From positions 1 through 21,883 of the forward strand of contig JBIICY010000015.1 of assembly GCA_044238605.1 (NCBI GenBank): a stretch of DNA of 21,883 nt. Direction: 5' to 3'. Positions 1-9,015 of the stretch are shown here, one piece after another. A program made the position numbers and the translations under genes. Each line of letters opens with the position of its first letter. Within the stretch, counting starts at the first letter, position 1. Below the pieces are notes generated by a model. It was given only the letters and a program-made list of their open reading frames with translations. It ran no database searches and was not told the DNA's origin. Origin of the DNA: UBA10438 sp044238605. GTDB lineage: Bacteria; Bacteroidota; Ignavibacteria; Kapaibacteriales; Kapaibacteriaceae.

Positions 1-1
1 C

Positions 2-2581
2 TGTCTTGGAGCGAATGACCCGCCCATTCAAATCGGTGATAAGCTCACGATCACAGGGGGCGTTGCACCATATCGCTTTGCATGGCGCGTAAAGTCAGGA
101 GATATGACGTCGATCGTTGGTCCTGCCGATACACGTACGATCAGTGTGCGGCCAGCTGTGACAACCGTCTATGTAGTTACAGTCACCGATTCGCGGCTAC
201 CTGTAGGTTGTACGTCGGAGTTCGAGATCACAATTCAGTTGCGATCGGTTCCAGATGCAAATGCTGGACCAGACAAACTTTTGTGTGTCTGTCGAGATAC
301 ATCGGGAACAGCGATTGGCACCAATGCACAGTGTGGCACGCCCCCTTTCCAATACTCATGGTCGCCAAAGACCGGATTGTCGAATCCCGTTTCGTCGACA
401 AGCGCACGCACCATAGCCAAGCCAGACGTTACAACGCAGTACATCCTTACGGTTACTGATGCTGCACAACGAGTTTCAAAGGACACGGTTGTCGTTCAAG
501 TGGAGAGGTGTCCGTCAATTGCTCTAAATCCGTCATACAGCGCATGCACATCAGGTCCATCGATAATACTTGACCCTAAAGTTCTCGGCGATACAGTTGG
601 CATGACCTACGAGTGGACGCCTGGCTGGATGGTAAACGATTCTACGATTCGCCGGCCATACGTTGTGGCGTTTGATTCTACTGCAGGGTCAGTCCTTCGC
701 TTTACTGCTACTTCACGGTATGGATGCTCATCATCTGCCGCAACAACGCTGCAAGCCTCGCCAGGATTTTCCGTTAGCATTCAATCCAGCAGTAGTTGTG
801 AGACGGATTCGGTCTGCCCGTCCGACACAGTTCGTCTCCAGGCAGTCGCGCAGGGTGGACGCCTGCCACTGGCGTACCGCTGGACGTCTACGCCAGATCT
901 TGGATCGGGCTGGACGTCTTCACTGCAGAGTCTTGCAATTCAGGTTACTCGCTCCACGCAGATCGTTGTTGTGGCACTCGATTCTCTTGGATGTTCATCA
1001 AGTGATACTGTGCAGATCTGTGTGCGGAATCAAGGCACAGTATCAGCCGGTGCCGACACAACCATATGCGGTTCTGATGCAACGATAGTCGACCTGCGCC
1101 GCGGAGAGCCCGCTTGGTGCGGACGCGAGCCAATCGTGTATTCATGGGAGCCCCGCAATGCATGTATCGTTCCTGATGCTTCAAAGCCGTGGAATGCAAT
1201 TCTCAAGCCGCAGGGAACAACAACGTTCATCCTGCGTGCAACCGACGATAACGGAAGGGGCTCTACGGTAAGCGACACAGTTGTTGTTACCGTTCGCGAT
1301 TCTTTGAAGCTACAGTTCGACGCTCAGGTCTTGCGCGTGTGTGAGGGTGAGCAACCTTCACGTGTTGGACTGATCGTTTCCAATGGCTCAGCACCATATC
1401 TGCATCGATGGCTATTGCCGAACAAAACGGTCATTGACTCACGATCAGATTCTACATCCAACATTCCTGCCTCCGCCGTTACATCCTTCTACGCATCAGG
1501 CTGGTTAGCATGCGTAACAACCGATGCTAATGGTTGTTCTCGTAGAGACTCCATGTACATCGACATCGTGCCTCGTCCGGTGGTAGTGCTTACCGAAACC
1601 GACAGCACCTGCCTGTGCACCGAGCGTACGATAACAGCCAACGTCTCTGGCGGCACAGCGTTTCCTGATGGATCGTACAGATTCTCATGGTCAGAGAGCT
1701 CTGCCGATGCCCCAGACGGAACCGTTTCAATTCTTGACACATCATCGCTCACTGCTCGCGTGCAGCCGCGCTACACGACTACGTATGCCATACGCATTGT
1801 CGATGCCAACGGGTGCACATCGAGCATGGCCATCACACTAGCTCCACCACAATCAGGCGGAAGCATTGTCCTGCAAGCCCCGTTACTTAGCGTTGACCCA
1901 CGAAGCGATGATGCGCCGATCGAGATCACTGCTGTGGGTTCGTCGGACAGCGTGCTCTGCAAAGCTGACGCTGTAGAATTCTCGCTCGAGTATAATGAGT
2001 CGCTGTATGATCCTTTCCCCACGGCAGAGAACGGATCACTTCTCTCATCTCGAGTTGTAACGATCAACAACGAACGATATCGTCGCGTGCGATTTAGAGT
2101 TGTTCCGACGCAGCCCATTTTGTCGTCTACGTTACTAACGCGCATTCATGGCAAGGCACTCGTGGGATCTCCTGCCAGCACTGTGCTCAACATCGACAGT
2201 GTTTCTGTGCACTGGCCATGCGATACGGTCTCTGGCAGTGGTATCGATGGATCCCTTACCCTTGACTCACTGTGCATGAATCCGATGAACACGAGAAGAG
2301 TGCTCGTGTTTAATGCTGTTACGATCACAAGTGTTCGTCCAAATCCGAGCAACGGTTCGTTTACGGCCAGTGTCCGCATGCAGAACGATCGACCATTCGA
2401 TATCGAGCTGATTTCACTTCAGGGCATGCGGATATGGTCAACCACGATAGACCCCAAGCTGCGTGGCTCGCAGCGCATCATCGACATTCCAATCGAAGCA
2501 GACATTGCGCCAGGCGCATACATGCTTAGCGTGCGCAATGGCGAGACATCTTCGTTCCACGCAGTCATGATAACGCAATGA
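2..2581 (+). CDS. Large modular Ig/PKD-like adhesin with T9SS sorting domain (5' partial)
   Basis: The frame is open from base 2, so the true start lies outside the window; the ATG at 104 is internal. About 859 residues are visible. They form repeated Ig/PKD/SprB-like modules, with recurring patterns such as AGPDKLLC, a glycine-proline loop, YSWSP, then TTQYILTVTD. Cysteines recur once or twice per module. After the last module there is a less repetitive region that may be a cohesin-like or other beta domain. The last ~75 residues contain VRPNPSNGSF and GAYMLSVRNG, typical of a T9SS (Por) C-terminal sorting domain. This predicts export across the outer membrane and surface attachment or release. 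Ligand unknown; adhesion or gliding is inferred from family style. Its stop overlaps the next start as ATGA, so the two genes are probably co-translated. Confidence 0.85.
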   Translation, partial: CLGANDPPIQIGDKLTITGGVAPYRFAWRVKSGDMTSIVGPADTRTISVRPAVTTVYVVTVTDSRLPVGCTSEFEITIQLRSVPDANAGPDKLLCVCRDTSGTAIGTNAQCGTPPFQYSWSPKTGLSNPVSSTSARTIAKPDVTTQYILTVTDAAQRVSKDTVVVQVERCPSIALNPSYSACTSGPSIILDPKVLGDTVGMTYEWTPGWMVNDSTIRRPYVVAFDSTAGSVLRFTATSRYGCSSSAATTLQASPGFSVSIQSSSSCETDSVCPSDTVRLQAVAQGGRLPLAYRWTSTPDLGSGWTSSLQSLAIQVTRSTQIVVVALDSLGCSSSDTVQICVRNQGTVSAGADTTICGSDATIVDLRRGEPAWCGREPIVYSWEPRNACIVPDASKPWNAILKPQGTTTFILRATDDNGRGSTVSDTVVVTVRDSLKLQFDAQVLRVCEGEQPSRVGLIVSNGSAPYLHRWLLPNKTVIDSRSDSTSNIPASAVTSFYASGWLACVTTDANGCSRRDSMYIDIVPRPVVVLTETDSTCLCTERTITANVSGGTAFPDGSYRFSWSESSADAPDGTVSILDTSSLTARVQPRYTTTYAIRIVDANGCTSSMAITLAPPQSGGSIVLQAPLLSVDPRSDDAPIEITAVGSSDSVLCKADAVEFSLEYNESLYDPFPTAENGSLLSSRVVTINNERYRRVRFRVVPTQPILSSTLLTRIHGKALVGSPASTVLNIDSVSVHWPCDTVSGSGIDGSLTLDSLCMNPMNTRRVLVFNAVTITSVRPNPSNGSFTASVRMQNDRPFDIELISLQGMRIWSTTIDPKLRGSQRIIDIPIEADIAPGAYMLSVRNGETSSFHAVMITQ

Positions 2582-4704
2582 TGTTCAGGCGTTGTCTCAC
2601 ATTGCTTCATACAGTTGCCTGCCTTATGGCATGCTTTACGATGTGTTATGGGGCTAGCATACAAGACACTACGTTGGTTGCAAACGCCGATGTAGTAACA
2701 ACACGAATCCATCCGCTAAGCATTGGCATTTCCGGACGCTATCTCAACCCAGTGTCCACGCTTGCTGCGTTCCCTGGCATACCAACCTGCTGCGACTTGC
2801 TCTCTCCAACACAAGGTTGGGCGGGCAGTATAATGGGAGAATACACGAGTTGGATCAGCGATAACCTTGCTCTGGAAGGCGCACTTGGTGTAACATCGGC
2901 AACATCATCACTGGCCTCTTCCAGCTTTGTTGGTTATGCTCTTGATGGTACCGACGACAATGCCAAGGTTGTTCGTGCAGAAAGTGAAACGCGCGTCTCG
3001 CTTTCGTCGGTTAGTCTTGAAGGCCGAATCCTCGGCTCATGGTTGCTCAGCAACTACGCCTCAACCCGCCCACATCTCTTCGGTGGCATAAGCGCCAACT
3101 ACATCCTCAGCGGCAATATCGAGCAGCGCGAGGAGCTTCTCTCACCTGCCAGTGCTGTGTTCGAAGACACTCGTACGAGTACGCGTCTGGTCTACTCCGA
3201 GTCCGTTACATCACGTCTACAACCGTGGCTTACGTTCTGCGTCGGTGCTGGCATTACACCAGTTGCAGCTGAACGTTTCGACCTGCGAACACGGTTGTCT
3301 GCAGAGTTGCCCCTTACCAACATCGTAAGCGAAGCTGGCAAGGGGCTATCCTACGGCCTTGTCCGGCTCGACGTATCAGTTTTGTTCAAGAGCAAGCCAG
3401 TTGTTATTGCTCCGCCATCTCCGCCACCCGCACGTGAGCGCTTCCTAGCAGCTGAGCTAAGACTCAAGGCGCGATCTGGGAGTAGCACTCTGCGCGACAC
3501 CGCAGTAATCGATGTTACGCAAGCTCTCGGAAGGCGCGTGTACTCGCTTCTGCCGTTCATCTTCTTCGCACGTGGTTCAGCTGACATCAATGACAAGTAT
3601 GCTCAACTCACGAGGGACGAGTCTCAAGCCTATAGGCCAGCAACAAGCATTGTGCTCGCTGATACCTCATCTGCATCCGACACAAAGGCAACACTGGAGC
3701 TCTATTACAACCTGCTTAACATCGTTGGCCGACGAATGCGTGTAGAGTATCCGAAAGCGGAGCTCACGATCAAAGGATACTGCGACAATCAAGGCGTTGA
3801 GCGGAACAACGTGCAACTATCAACGCGACGTGTCGTTGCTGTGCGCAACTATTTGCGTGACGTGTGGCAGATCGATACATCGAGGCTTGTTATCGCATCG
3901 GGTGTGTTGTCCCCCACGGCTGCAAGTACCACAATGCTCGATGAGCGAGACCGCGCAGACGGACACGAGGAGAACAGACGTGTGGAGCTGGAGTCATCTG
4001 TTACAGAAGTACTCGACCCCGTTGTAATAACCGACACGCTCCTTTCTATCACACGTCCAGTGCTTGTTGCTATGCCACGCATCGTGAGCGATTCAACAGA
4101 TCACACGTGGCAACTCGAAACGCAATGCGCGGCTGCTGCCGCGCATCTGATAGAGGGTGCTGCAAGCCCCATGCAGCAATATGTGCTGGATTCTGCGGCG
4201 TGCACTATGACTGGAGGTCGTGATCAATCGGAGATTGTTTCTACGCTGCATGTTACTGCCAGTGACGGACGTCACGTAGATGCTACTGCAAGGATTCCTG
4301 TCACTACATCAACGCGTACAGTGTTCATGCGACGCACCGATGGCGATACGATACAGTATCGGTTCCGTCTGACGCAGTTTCAGTACAACAATCAGCGTAT
4401 GCTTGCTGCGCAATCGTCAATCATCCAGCGCTACATCACGCCGTTGTTACCAGGCAATGCATCTGTTCAGATCTATGGATACACCGATCGCAAGGGGCCT
4501 GCAGAACTCAATCTTAAGCTTGCACAGGATCGTGTACGCGAGACACAGTCTGCATTTACGTCAACGCAGCATAGCACAGCACTTGCCGTTGGTGAGGGAA
4601 CAGATATCGTCAAAGCTCCGTTCGACAATGCTACGCCCGAAGGACGGCTCTACAACCGCACCGTCGAGATCAAAGTCCTAGTGCCGATATCTAACGGCAG
4701 ATAA
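2578..4704 (+). CDS. Outer-membrane protein with two OmpA-like domains
   Basis: 708 residues. A signal peptide covers about residues 1-26 (MMFRRC then a hydrophobic stretch ending TMCYGA). Residues ~35-275 are beta-rich, with many alternating strands that suggest an outer-membrane barrel or periplasmic beta domain. A proline-rich linker follows near 276-283 (APPSPPPARER). Two OmpA-like peptidoglycan-binding domains come next: one at about 320-470 (IKGYCDNQG, then NRRVEL) and one at about 590-705 (IYGYTDRKG, then NRTVEI). The role inferred is anchoring the outer membrane to peptidoglycan. Two OmpA domains in one chain are less usual than one. The ATGA overlap with the upstream T9SS cargo gene suggests the pair works together, perhaps with this protein docking or anchoring the adhesin. 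The last 14 bp overlap the convergent beta-helix gene. Confidence 0.85.
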   Translation: MMFRRCLTLLHTVACLMACFTMCYGASIQDTTLVANADVVTTRIHPLSIGISGRYLNPVSTLAAFPGIPTCCDLLSPTQGWAGSIMGEYTSWISDNLALEGALGVTSATSSLASSSFVGYALDGTDDNAKVVRAESETRVSLSSVSLEGRILGSWLLSNYASTRPHLFGGISANYILSGNIEQREELLSPASAVFEDTRTSTRLVYSESVTSRLQPWLTFCVGAGITPVAAERFDLRTRLSAELPLTNIVSEAGKGLSYGLVRLDVSVLFKSKPVVIAPPSPPPARERFLAAELRLKARSGSSTLRDTAVIDVTQALGRRVYSLLPFIFFARGSADINDKYAQLTRDESQAYRPATSIVLADTSSASDTKATLELYYNLLNIVGRRMRVEYPKAELTIKGYCDNQGVERNNVQLSTRRVVAVRNYLRDVWQIDTSRLVIASGVLSPTAASTTMLDERDRADGHEENRRVELESSVTEVLDPVVITDTLLSITRPVLVAMPRIVSDSTDHTWQLETQCAAAAAHLIEGAASPMQQYVLDSAACTMTGGRDQSEIVSTLHVTASDGRHVDATARIPVTTSTRTVFMRRTDGDTIQYRFRLTQFQYNNQRMLAAQSSIIQRYITPLLPGNASVQIYGYTDRKGPAELNLKLAQDRVRETQSAFTSTQHSTALAVGEGTDIVKAPFDNATPEGRLYNRTVEIKVLVPISNGR

Positions 4705-6895
4705 CAATCTTCTCTGTCAACACAGAGCTGCCACGCTGCATGCGCACAATGTAGACACCCGATGCAAGTCCATCAATCGGCATGTTCACCACAGATGAGG
4801 ATGCTGTGACCGTTTGGCTTGTGCTCTGAACAACCTCGGATGATGATGCAGAGAAAACTTCACAGTGCATCGCTCCGGCTTCACCTTCTGGAACCTTTAC
4901 ATGCAATGATGCTCCGTCAACCCATGCATGCATCTTCTGCGCACTGCCGTGATATTCTTCTACCGATGTAGTCGAGCCAACTGTTACACGAATTCGTACC
5001 GTGCTGGTAGCATCCCACTCATCCGTTGCTCCAACGATGATTTCTTCGACACCTGTTTTTCCTTCGGCAGGCTGAATCCGCAATCCTTGAATTGGTCCAT
5101 TCCCAAACACCCGAGCAGAGCCCTGTGGGAACAGCACAGATTGGGGGACAGTAACATTGCACAGCACTTTGTATGGGGCTTCGTCCTTGATGCGGAACGG
5201 GATATCGAGCACAGACGACATAGCCATGCTTGTATCGCGCAGCTGCATGATAACAGGGGGCTTGTTACGCGCTGTATCCGTTGAGGAGTACTCGTGTGCT
5301 CCAATGTCGTATCCATTCTGCGACGGAACATCAATGCCAAAGAAATCGCGAGTGCCCTGATCAATGCCTACGGCCTTTGAAAGATCAACTCCGTTATCAA
5401 TTGTTGGTGAACCCTTTTGTGCACGATACGCATCGATCGATGAGGCAACACGTGGCCAGGCAATCGGAGCCGTGCCAAGGTTTGAAAGACGTGGGTCGGC
5501 GGTTGTACCCGTTGCTATGCCCTTGAGCAGCTCATTATCTGTTGCGCCGCGCCATTCTTCGAGAGAGCTGTACATCTTGCCCTGATAGAAAATCTTGAAT
5601 GGTCCACCAGACGTCCAATAGAGATTTCCTGCAAAGAAGGCACTGTACTTTGCTGGCACAGAGATCAACGGGGCTCCACCGGTGGCAACGAAGACGTTGT
5701 TATACACGGCAATGTTCTGCATGCCGGTATTCCACTCCGTGATTTGGAACGCGCCGTGTGTGGGATTCGTTGCTGACGGAGTGGTATAGACGGTGTTATT
5801 GTAGATCTGTGCTCCGTCCATAATGGACTCTGGACTGCCCTTGAAGAGCGTAATGCTGCTAGCATTTGTGCGTCCATCGTTGACGCTGATGTTATACCGG
5901 CAGACATTATTCCTCCACGGACGCGCATTAGCGTATTGTCCGAGGAGATATCCGCCCCCTGCATTGTCATGACTGTAGCAGTATTGAATAACAGAATTCG
6001 TTACGCCTCCATCAAGATCAAAGCCCAGTCCATCGCACGTGCTCGACGTCTTGTTTCGATAGCTCTCACAGAACTGAATCGTGACTCTGTTCGCATCGTA
6101 GGCCCAAATGCCTCCGGGTCCGCCACAATGAACATTGGCCTCGCCGTTCTCATAGGCAACACAGTATTCGATGATGGCGCTATCCACATTGCTGACGACG
6201 ATGCCGTTTCCTTTGATCGACTTCGGATCTGCTATACCCGGATTACGATACGCAGCGCAGCCACGGATGACGAGTCCTTTATGCGGATAACCAACCGGTG
6301 CTGGATAGCCATATACCTGAATGCCATCGTGCAGATTATCATGCACCACGAGATCCTGCAGGAGCATGTCATCATAACCTGTGTTACCATTCCATGCACC
6401 GATGCGCACACCAACCTTACCAAACTTCTGCACCTCAATGCGTTCGAGTCTGATGTCTGCAAAGCGCTTATCACCCGGCACATCCACATACCACTCGATA
6501 CCCGTTCTTGTGTTGGTATTCATCCCCGAGCCAGTAACGATCAGGTCCGAGATATGAAATCCCTGCGTGTTGTACCCCGAGATACCAAAGCCATCACCTG
6601 CGTTTAGCGTTGCGCGTCCACCACCATAGCTGGAGATCACCACCGGAGTACCCGGCACATTCCCATCACCAGAATCGAAGTAGAGATTGCCGGAGAACGT
6701 CTCACCACCTTGAAACAGGACAGTATCGCCGGGCTTAAGATCGAGCGAGTTAACATTACCCACAGTCTTCCACGCAAGCCCCGGACTCTTACCACTATTA
6801 GCATCGTTGCCACTAGGGCTTACATAGTATGTGGTGGCTAGTGCCGCATGAGCTACCACCATAAAGCTCAGCGCAAAAAAGATGAACACGTGCAT
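4691..6895 (-). CDS. Secreted right-handed parallel beta-helix protein with T9SS sorting domain
   Basis: 734 residues, ATG start. The N-terminal signal peptide (MHVFIFFALSFMVVAHAALA) is followed by TYYVSPSGNDANSGKSP and WKTVG, the usual opening of DUF1565/pectate-lyase-like right-handed beta-helix proteins. Residues ~90-430 carry the irregular coil repeats of a parallel beta helix, with many Asn/Gly turns and phrases such as YCVAYENGEANVHCGG. Residues ~545-645 resemble an Ig or cadherin-like beta domain (NKPPVI at its start). The last ~70 residues end SGVYIVRMQRGSSV and a basic tail, a T9SS C-terminal sorting domain. A cell-surface or secreted polysaccharide-binding or polysaccharide-cleaving role is likely, but I see no definite catalytic residues. 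The C-terminal 14 bp overlap the end of the convergent OmpA gene. Confidence 0.85.
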   Translation of the reverse strand: MHVFIFFALSFMVVAHAALATTYYVSPSGNDANSGKSPGLAWKTVGNVNSLDLKPGDTVLFQGGETFSGNLYFDSGDGNVPGTPVVISSYGGGRATLNAGDGFGISGYNTQGFHISDLIVTGSGMNTNTRTGIEWYVDVPGDKRFADIRLERIEVQKFGKVGVRIGAWNGNTGYDDMLLQDLVVHDNLHDGIQVYGYPAPVGYPHKGLVIRGCAAYRNPGIADPKSIKGNGIVVSNVDSAIIEYCVAYENGEANVHCGGPGGIWAYDANRVTIQFCESYRNKTSSTCDGLGFDLDGGVTNSVIQYCYSHDNAGGGYLLGQYANARPWRNNVCRYNISVNDGRTNASSITLFKGSPESIMDGAQIYNNTVYTTPSATNPTHGAFQITEWNTGMQNIAVYNNVFVATGGAPLISVPAKYSAFFAGNLYWTSGGPFKIFYQGKMYSSLEEWRGATDNELLKGIATGTTADPRLSNLGTAPIAWPRVASSIDAYRAQKGSPTIDNGVDLSKAVGIDQGTRDFFGIDVPSQNGYDIGAHEYSSTDTARNKPPVIMQLRDTSMAMSSVLDIPFRIKDEAPYKVLCNVTVPQSVLFPQGSARVFGNGPIQGLRIQPAEGKTGVEEIIVGATDEWDATSTVRIRVTVGSTTSVEEYHGSAQKMHAWVDGASLHVKVPEGEAGAMHCEVFSASSSEVVQSTSQTVTASSSVVNMPIDGLASGVYIVRMQRGSSVLTEKIVICR

Positions 6896-6933
6896 ACATG
6901 CCCCCTGCTAGGTATTCAAGATTTGTGTGAGAC

Positions 6934-6953
6934 GCAATTCTACGAAGAATTGC
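6934..6953. repeat. Perfect 8-bp inverted repeat between two genes
   Basis: GCAATTCT, loop ACGA, AGAATTGC. It lies between the stop of the ATPase gene (6970) and the start of the beta-helix gene (6895). On the - strand no T tract follows, so it is not a classical intrinsic terminator; it may be an operator or an RNA hairpin in the beta-helix 5' leader. Confidence 0.5.
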
Positions 6954-6969
6954 AGAGAACATTACACCC

Positions 6970-8163
6970 TTACACCCAGGCGCGCTGCAGCGCATCAGGA
7001 AGCGGCAGTACATCAATTGCAGATGTGAGTGCGTATGGCGTCCCGGATGGAATGATGATCGTTGCTTGTTCAGCGCCGATTGTGTCCATGCTCTCAAGGA
7101 GTGATGGTGTGACTTTCGGAGAGAGCGTTCGTTTGATTTCAACTGCGTGTGTGCGTCCATCGGGAAACGATAGCACGAGGTCTACTTCTGCGCCTGCATG
7201 CGTTCTGTAGTGACTCGTCATTACGCCTTTTGGAAGAGAGTTGAGGAGTTGCTCTGTGCAATACCCTTCCCAGGAATGTCCACAAACTGGATGCCCCATA
7301 ACCTGATCGATATTGCGAAGTCCAAGTAGAGCATGCAGGAGTCCGGAATCGCGCCATTGGAATTTCGCGGCCTTTACCAGACGCTTGCCAACATTGGTAG
7401 ACCACGCAGGGATTTTGCGGATAAGGTAGAGTCCCTCGAGAAGCTCGATGTACGTTCGAACAGTTTTGCTGTCGAGTCCAAGAGCGTTGCCCATCTTCGT
7501 CAGGTTTACCGTGGCAGACTGTTGATGAGCCAGCATGGTACAGAATCGGCGTAGTTGCTGCGGCGTTGCCATAACTCCCAACTGCGGCATATACCGTTCT
7601 ACATAGGCTGTTAGGAAATCGTCGCACCACTGCATTGCTGTTTCATCGCTATCCGACAAGTAGCTCTCTGGAAAACCACCACGGAACCAATGTCTGCTGA
7701 TGCCCTCATCGGTTACGTCACCCAGTTCAGGTAGCAGGAATGGCGATAGTTCGAGATAGCTGATACGTCCAGCAAGCGTCTCAGACCCCTGCCGTAGCAA
7801 CTCCGGTGTTGCCGAACCAAGGATCAAGAAATGGCCTGATCGCTCGCCAAGCTCCCTGCGCTCATCAACCAACGACCGTAACAACGGGAAGAGATTCGGC
7901 AGTCTATGAATCTCGTCGAGAACAACAAGCGAACCTCTATGAGATGTAAGAAACAGCTCTGGATCTACTAGCTTGGCCAGATCTGATGGGCGCTCTAAAT
8001 CTATGTATACAAGGGGCTTATCTACCTTAAGAGACTTCGCGAGCGTGGTCTTTCCCACCTGTCGCGGCCCAAGAAGCGCTACCACAGGTACAGAAGATAT
8101 CCGCTTCGTAAGCTCTTGCTGTATAAGGCGTTGTATCATGTACCTTGAAATTACGGAATCCAT
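6970..8163 (-). CDS. AAA family ATPase with C-terminal DUF4143 domain
   Basis: 397 residues from the ATG at 8163, or 389 from the ATG at 8139 (MIQRL), which has AAGG just upstream and leaves the palindrome outside the coding region. The Walker A motif GPRQVGKTT is at residues 32-40. The Walker B-like LDEIH is at 82-86, and the sensor-like GSATPE is near 116-121. The middle holds a winged-helix-like part (NLTKMGNALGLDSKTVRTYIELLEGLYLI). The C-terminus has GHSWEGYCTEQLL and a PD-(D/E)XK-like pattern (GAEVDLVL, then AVEIKR), as is usual in ATPase_AAA_14/DUF4143 proteins. These are widespread, of poorly known function, and often mobile or toxin-antitoxin/defence associated. The gene sits alone between envelope genes, so it may be an insertion. 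Family assignment is firm; function is open. Confidence 0.9.
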   Translation of the reverse strand: MDSVISRYMIQRLIQQELTKRISSVPVVALLGPRQVGKTTLAKSLKVDKPLVYIDLERPSDLAKLVDPELFLTSHRGSLVVLDEIHRLPNLFPLLRSLVDERRELGERSGHFLILGSATPELLRQGSETLAGRISYLELSPFLLPELGDVTDEGISRHWFRGGFPESYLSDSDETAMQWCDDFLTAYVERYMPQLGVMATPQQLRRFCTMLAHQQSATVNLTKMGNALGLDSKTVRTYIELLEGLYLIRKIPAWSTNVGKRLVKAAKFQWRDSGLLHALLGLRNIDQVMGHPVCGHSWEGYCTEQLLNSLPKGVMTSHYRTHAGAEVDLVLSFPDGRTHAVEIKRTLSPKVTPSLLESMDTIGAEQATIIIPSGTPYALTSAIDVLPLPDALQRAWV

Positions 8164-8180
8164 TCCGGATTTTCAAGGTA
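8141..8180. promoter_or_regulatory. 40-bp interrupted palindrome over the ATPase gene 5' end (operator-like)
   Basis: The outer arms TACCTTGAAA and TTTCAAGGTA are perfectly complementary over 10 bp. After a 3-bp mismatched step, an inner CGGAAT-CC-ATTCCG repeats the symmetry. The element sits immediately upstream of the ATG at 8139 and covers the alternative ATG at 8163. The position suggests autoregulation or an RNA hairpin that controls start choice; this is inference. Confidence 0.5.
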
Positions 8181-8307
8181 TATACAAAGTAACTCAATTG
8201 ACGAATTCTACTATCTCTAAATCACTAGGCTAACCGCATATTATACAATGATTTGCACGACTTTCTAGTTCACCATTATCTATAATCACACAAAAGGTGA
8301 ATTAGAA

Positions 8308-8943
8308 TCAGAGGCGCACCACCACGCCACCGCCGAGGTTAAACTGAAGCAGCTGCACAAATGTTGATGCGCCGTAATCTGCCCCACCGGTGCCGAAGTA
8401 GAATCCTACGCCGGAGAGTACCATTGGCATGTTGAGGGCCGCCTGTACGCGCAGTCCTACAGCATCGGTGATCCAGATCTTGGTGCCCCCTGTGACAGTT
8501 CCGAGAAACCGAACAACTGATTCGTACTGTGGCTTCGAAGGTGAGAAGACTTCGAGTCCGAACATCACACCACCGAACACATCTGCTGACGGATTGAGGG
8601 ATTGTGAATAGAGTCCGCCGGCCTGCACGAAGTGATTCGTGAGGTCTGTCTCATGAGCTACCTGTCTATTGAAGCCACGTTCTTCGGCTCGTGTCTGCTG
8701 CATCATGTACTGCACCTCAAACATGATGTTCTTGTCAAGCTGAACATCAACGGCACCCCCGTACACCGCACTCGGCGCAATCCAGATATCGCCGTAGCGC
8801 AGGCCACTCACGTAGATGTAGTCAGTTGATGTGCCAAACATATAGGCCGACAGAGCATTGACCTCGACGCGCTGCGCCGATGCAGAATGGGCACCGATCG
8901 TTAGTGCGAGTGCAAGAAGGAGATGTTTGATGTGGTGTTTCAT
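8308..8943 (-). CDS. Small secreted, outer-membrane beta-barrel-like protein
   Basis: 211 residues. A clear signal peptide (MKHHIKHLLLALALTIGAHSASAQ) ends in AQ, the usual cleavage context in Bacteroidota. The rest is glycine-rich with alternating hydrophobic and polar residues, for example GGVMFGLEVF, FLGTVTGGTKIW and the terminal FNLGGGVVVRL, which fits a short 8-strand outer-membrane barrel. No enzyme motif is visible. There is no Shine-Dalgarno upstream of the ATG, which is common in this group. It is separated from the ATPase gene by 144 bp in which I see no gene. Confidence 0.75.
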   Translation of the reverse strand: MKHHIKHLLLALALTIGAHSASAQRVEVNALSAYMFGTSTDYIYVSGLRYGDIWIAPSAVYGGAVDVQLDKNIMFEVQYMMQQTRAEERGFNRQVAHETDLTNHFVQAGGLYSQSLNPSADVFGGVMFGLEVFSPSKPQYESVVRFLGTVTGGTKIWITDAVGLRVQAALNMPMVLSGVGFYFGTGGADYGASTFVQLLQFNLGGGVVVRL

Positions 8944-9015
8944 AAGGTTGCGATTGTGAGAAGGGTTGATATTCGAGCAGTTCTAGGTTACTGCGCAGGT
9001 TCCTTGCTAGCGTTT

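Noticed and set aside
5936..6607. 223-aa ORF on the + strand
   Set aside because: Lies wholly antisense to the beta-helix gene, which has a signal peptide, family motifs and a sorting domain; the + frame shows no family features.
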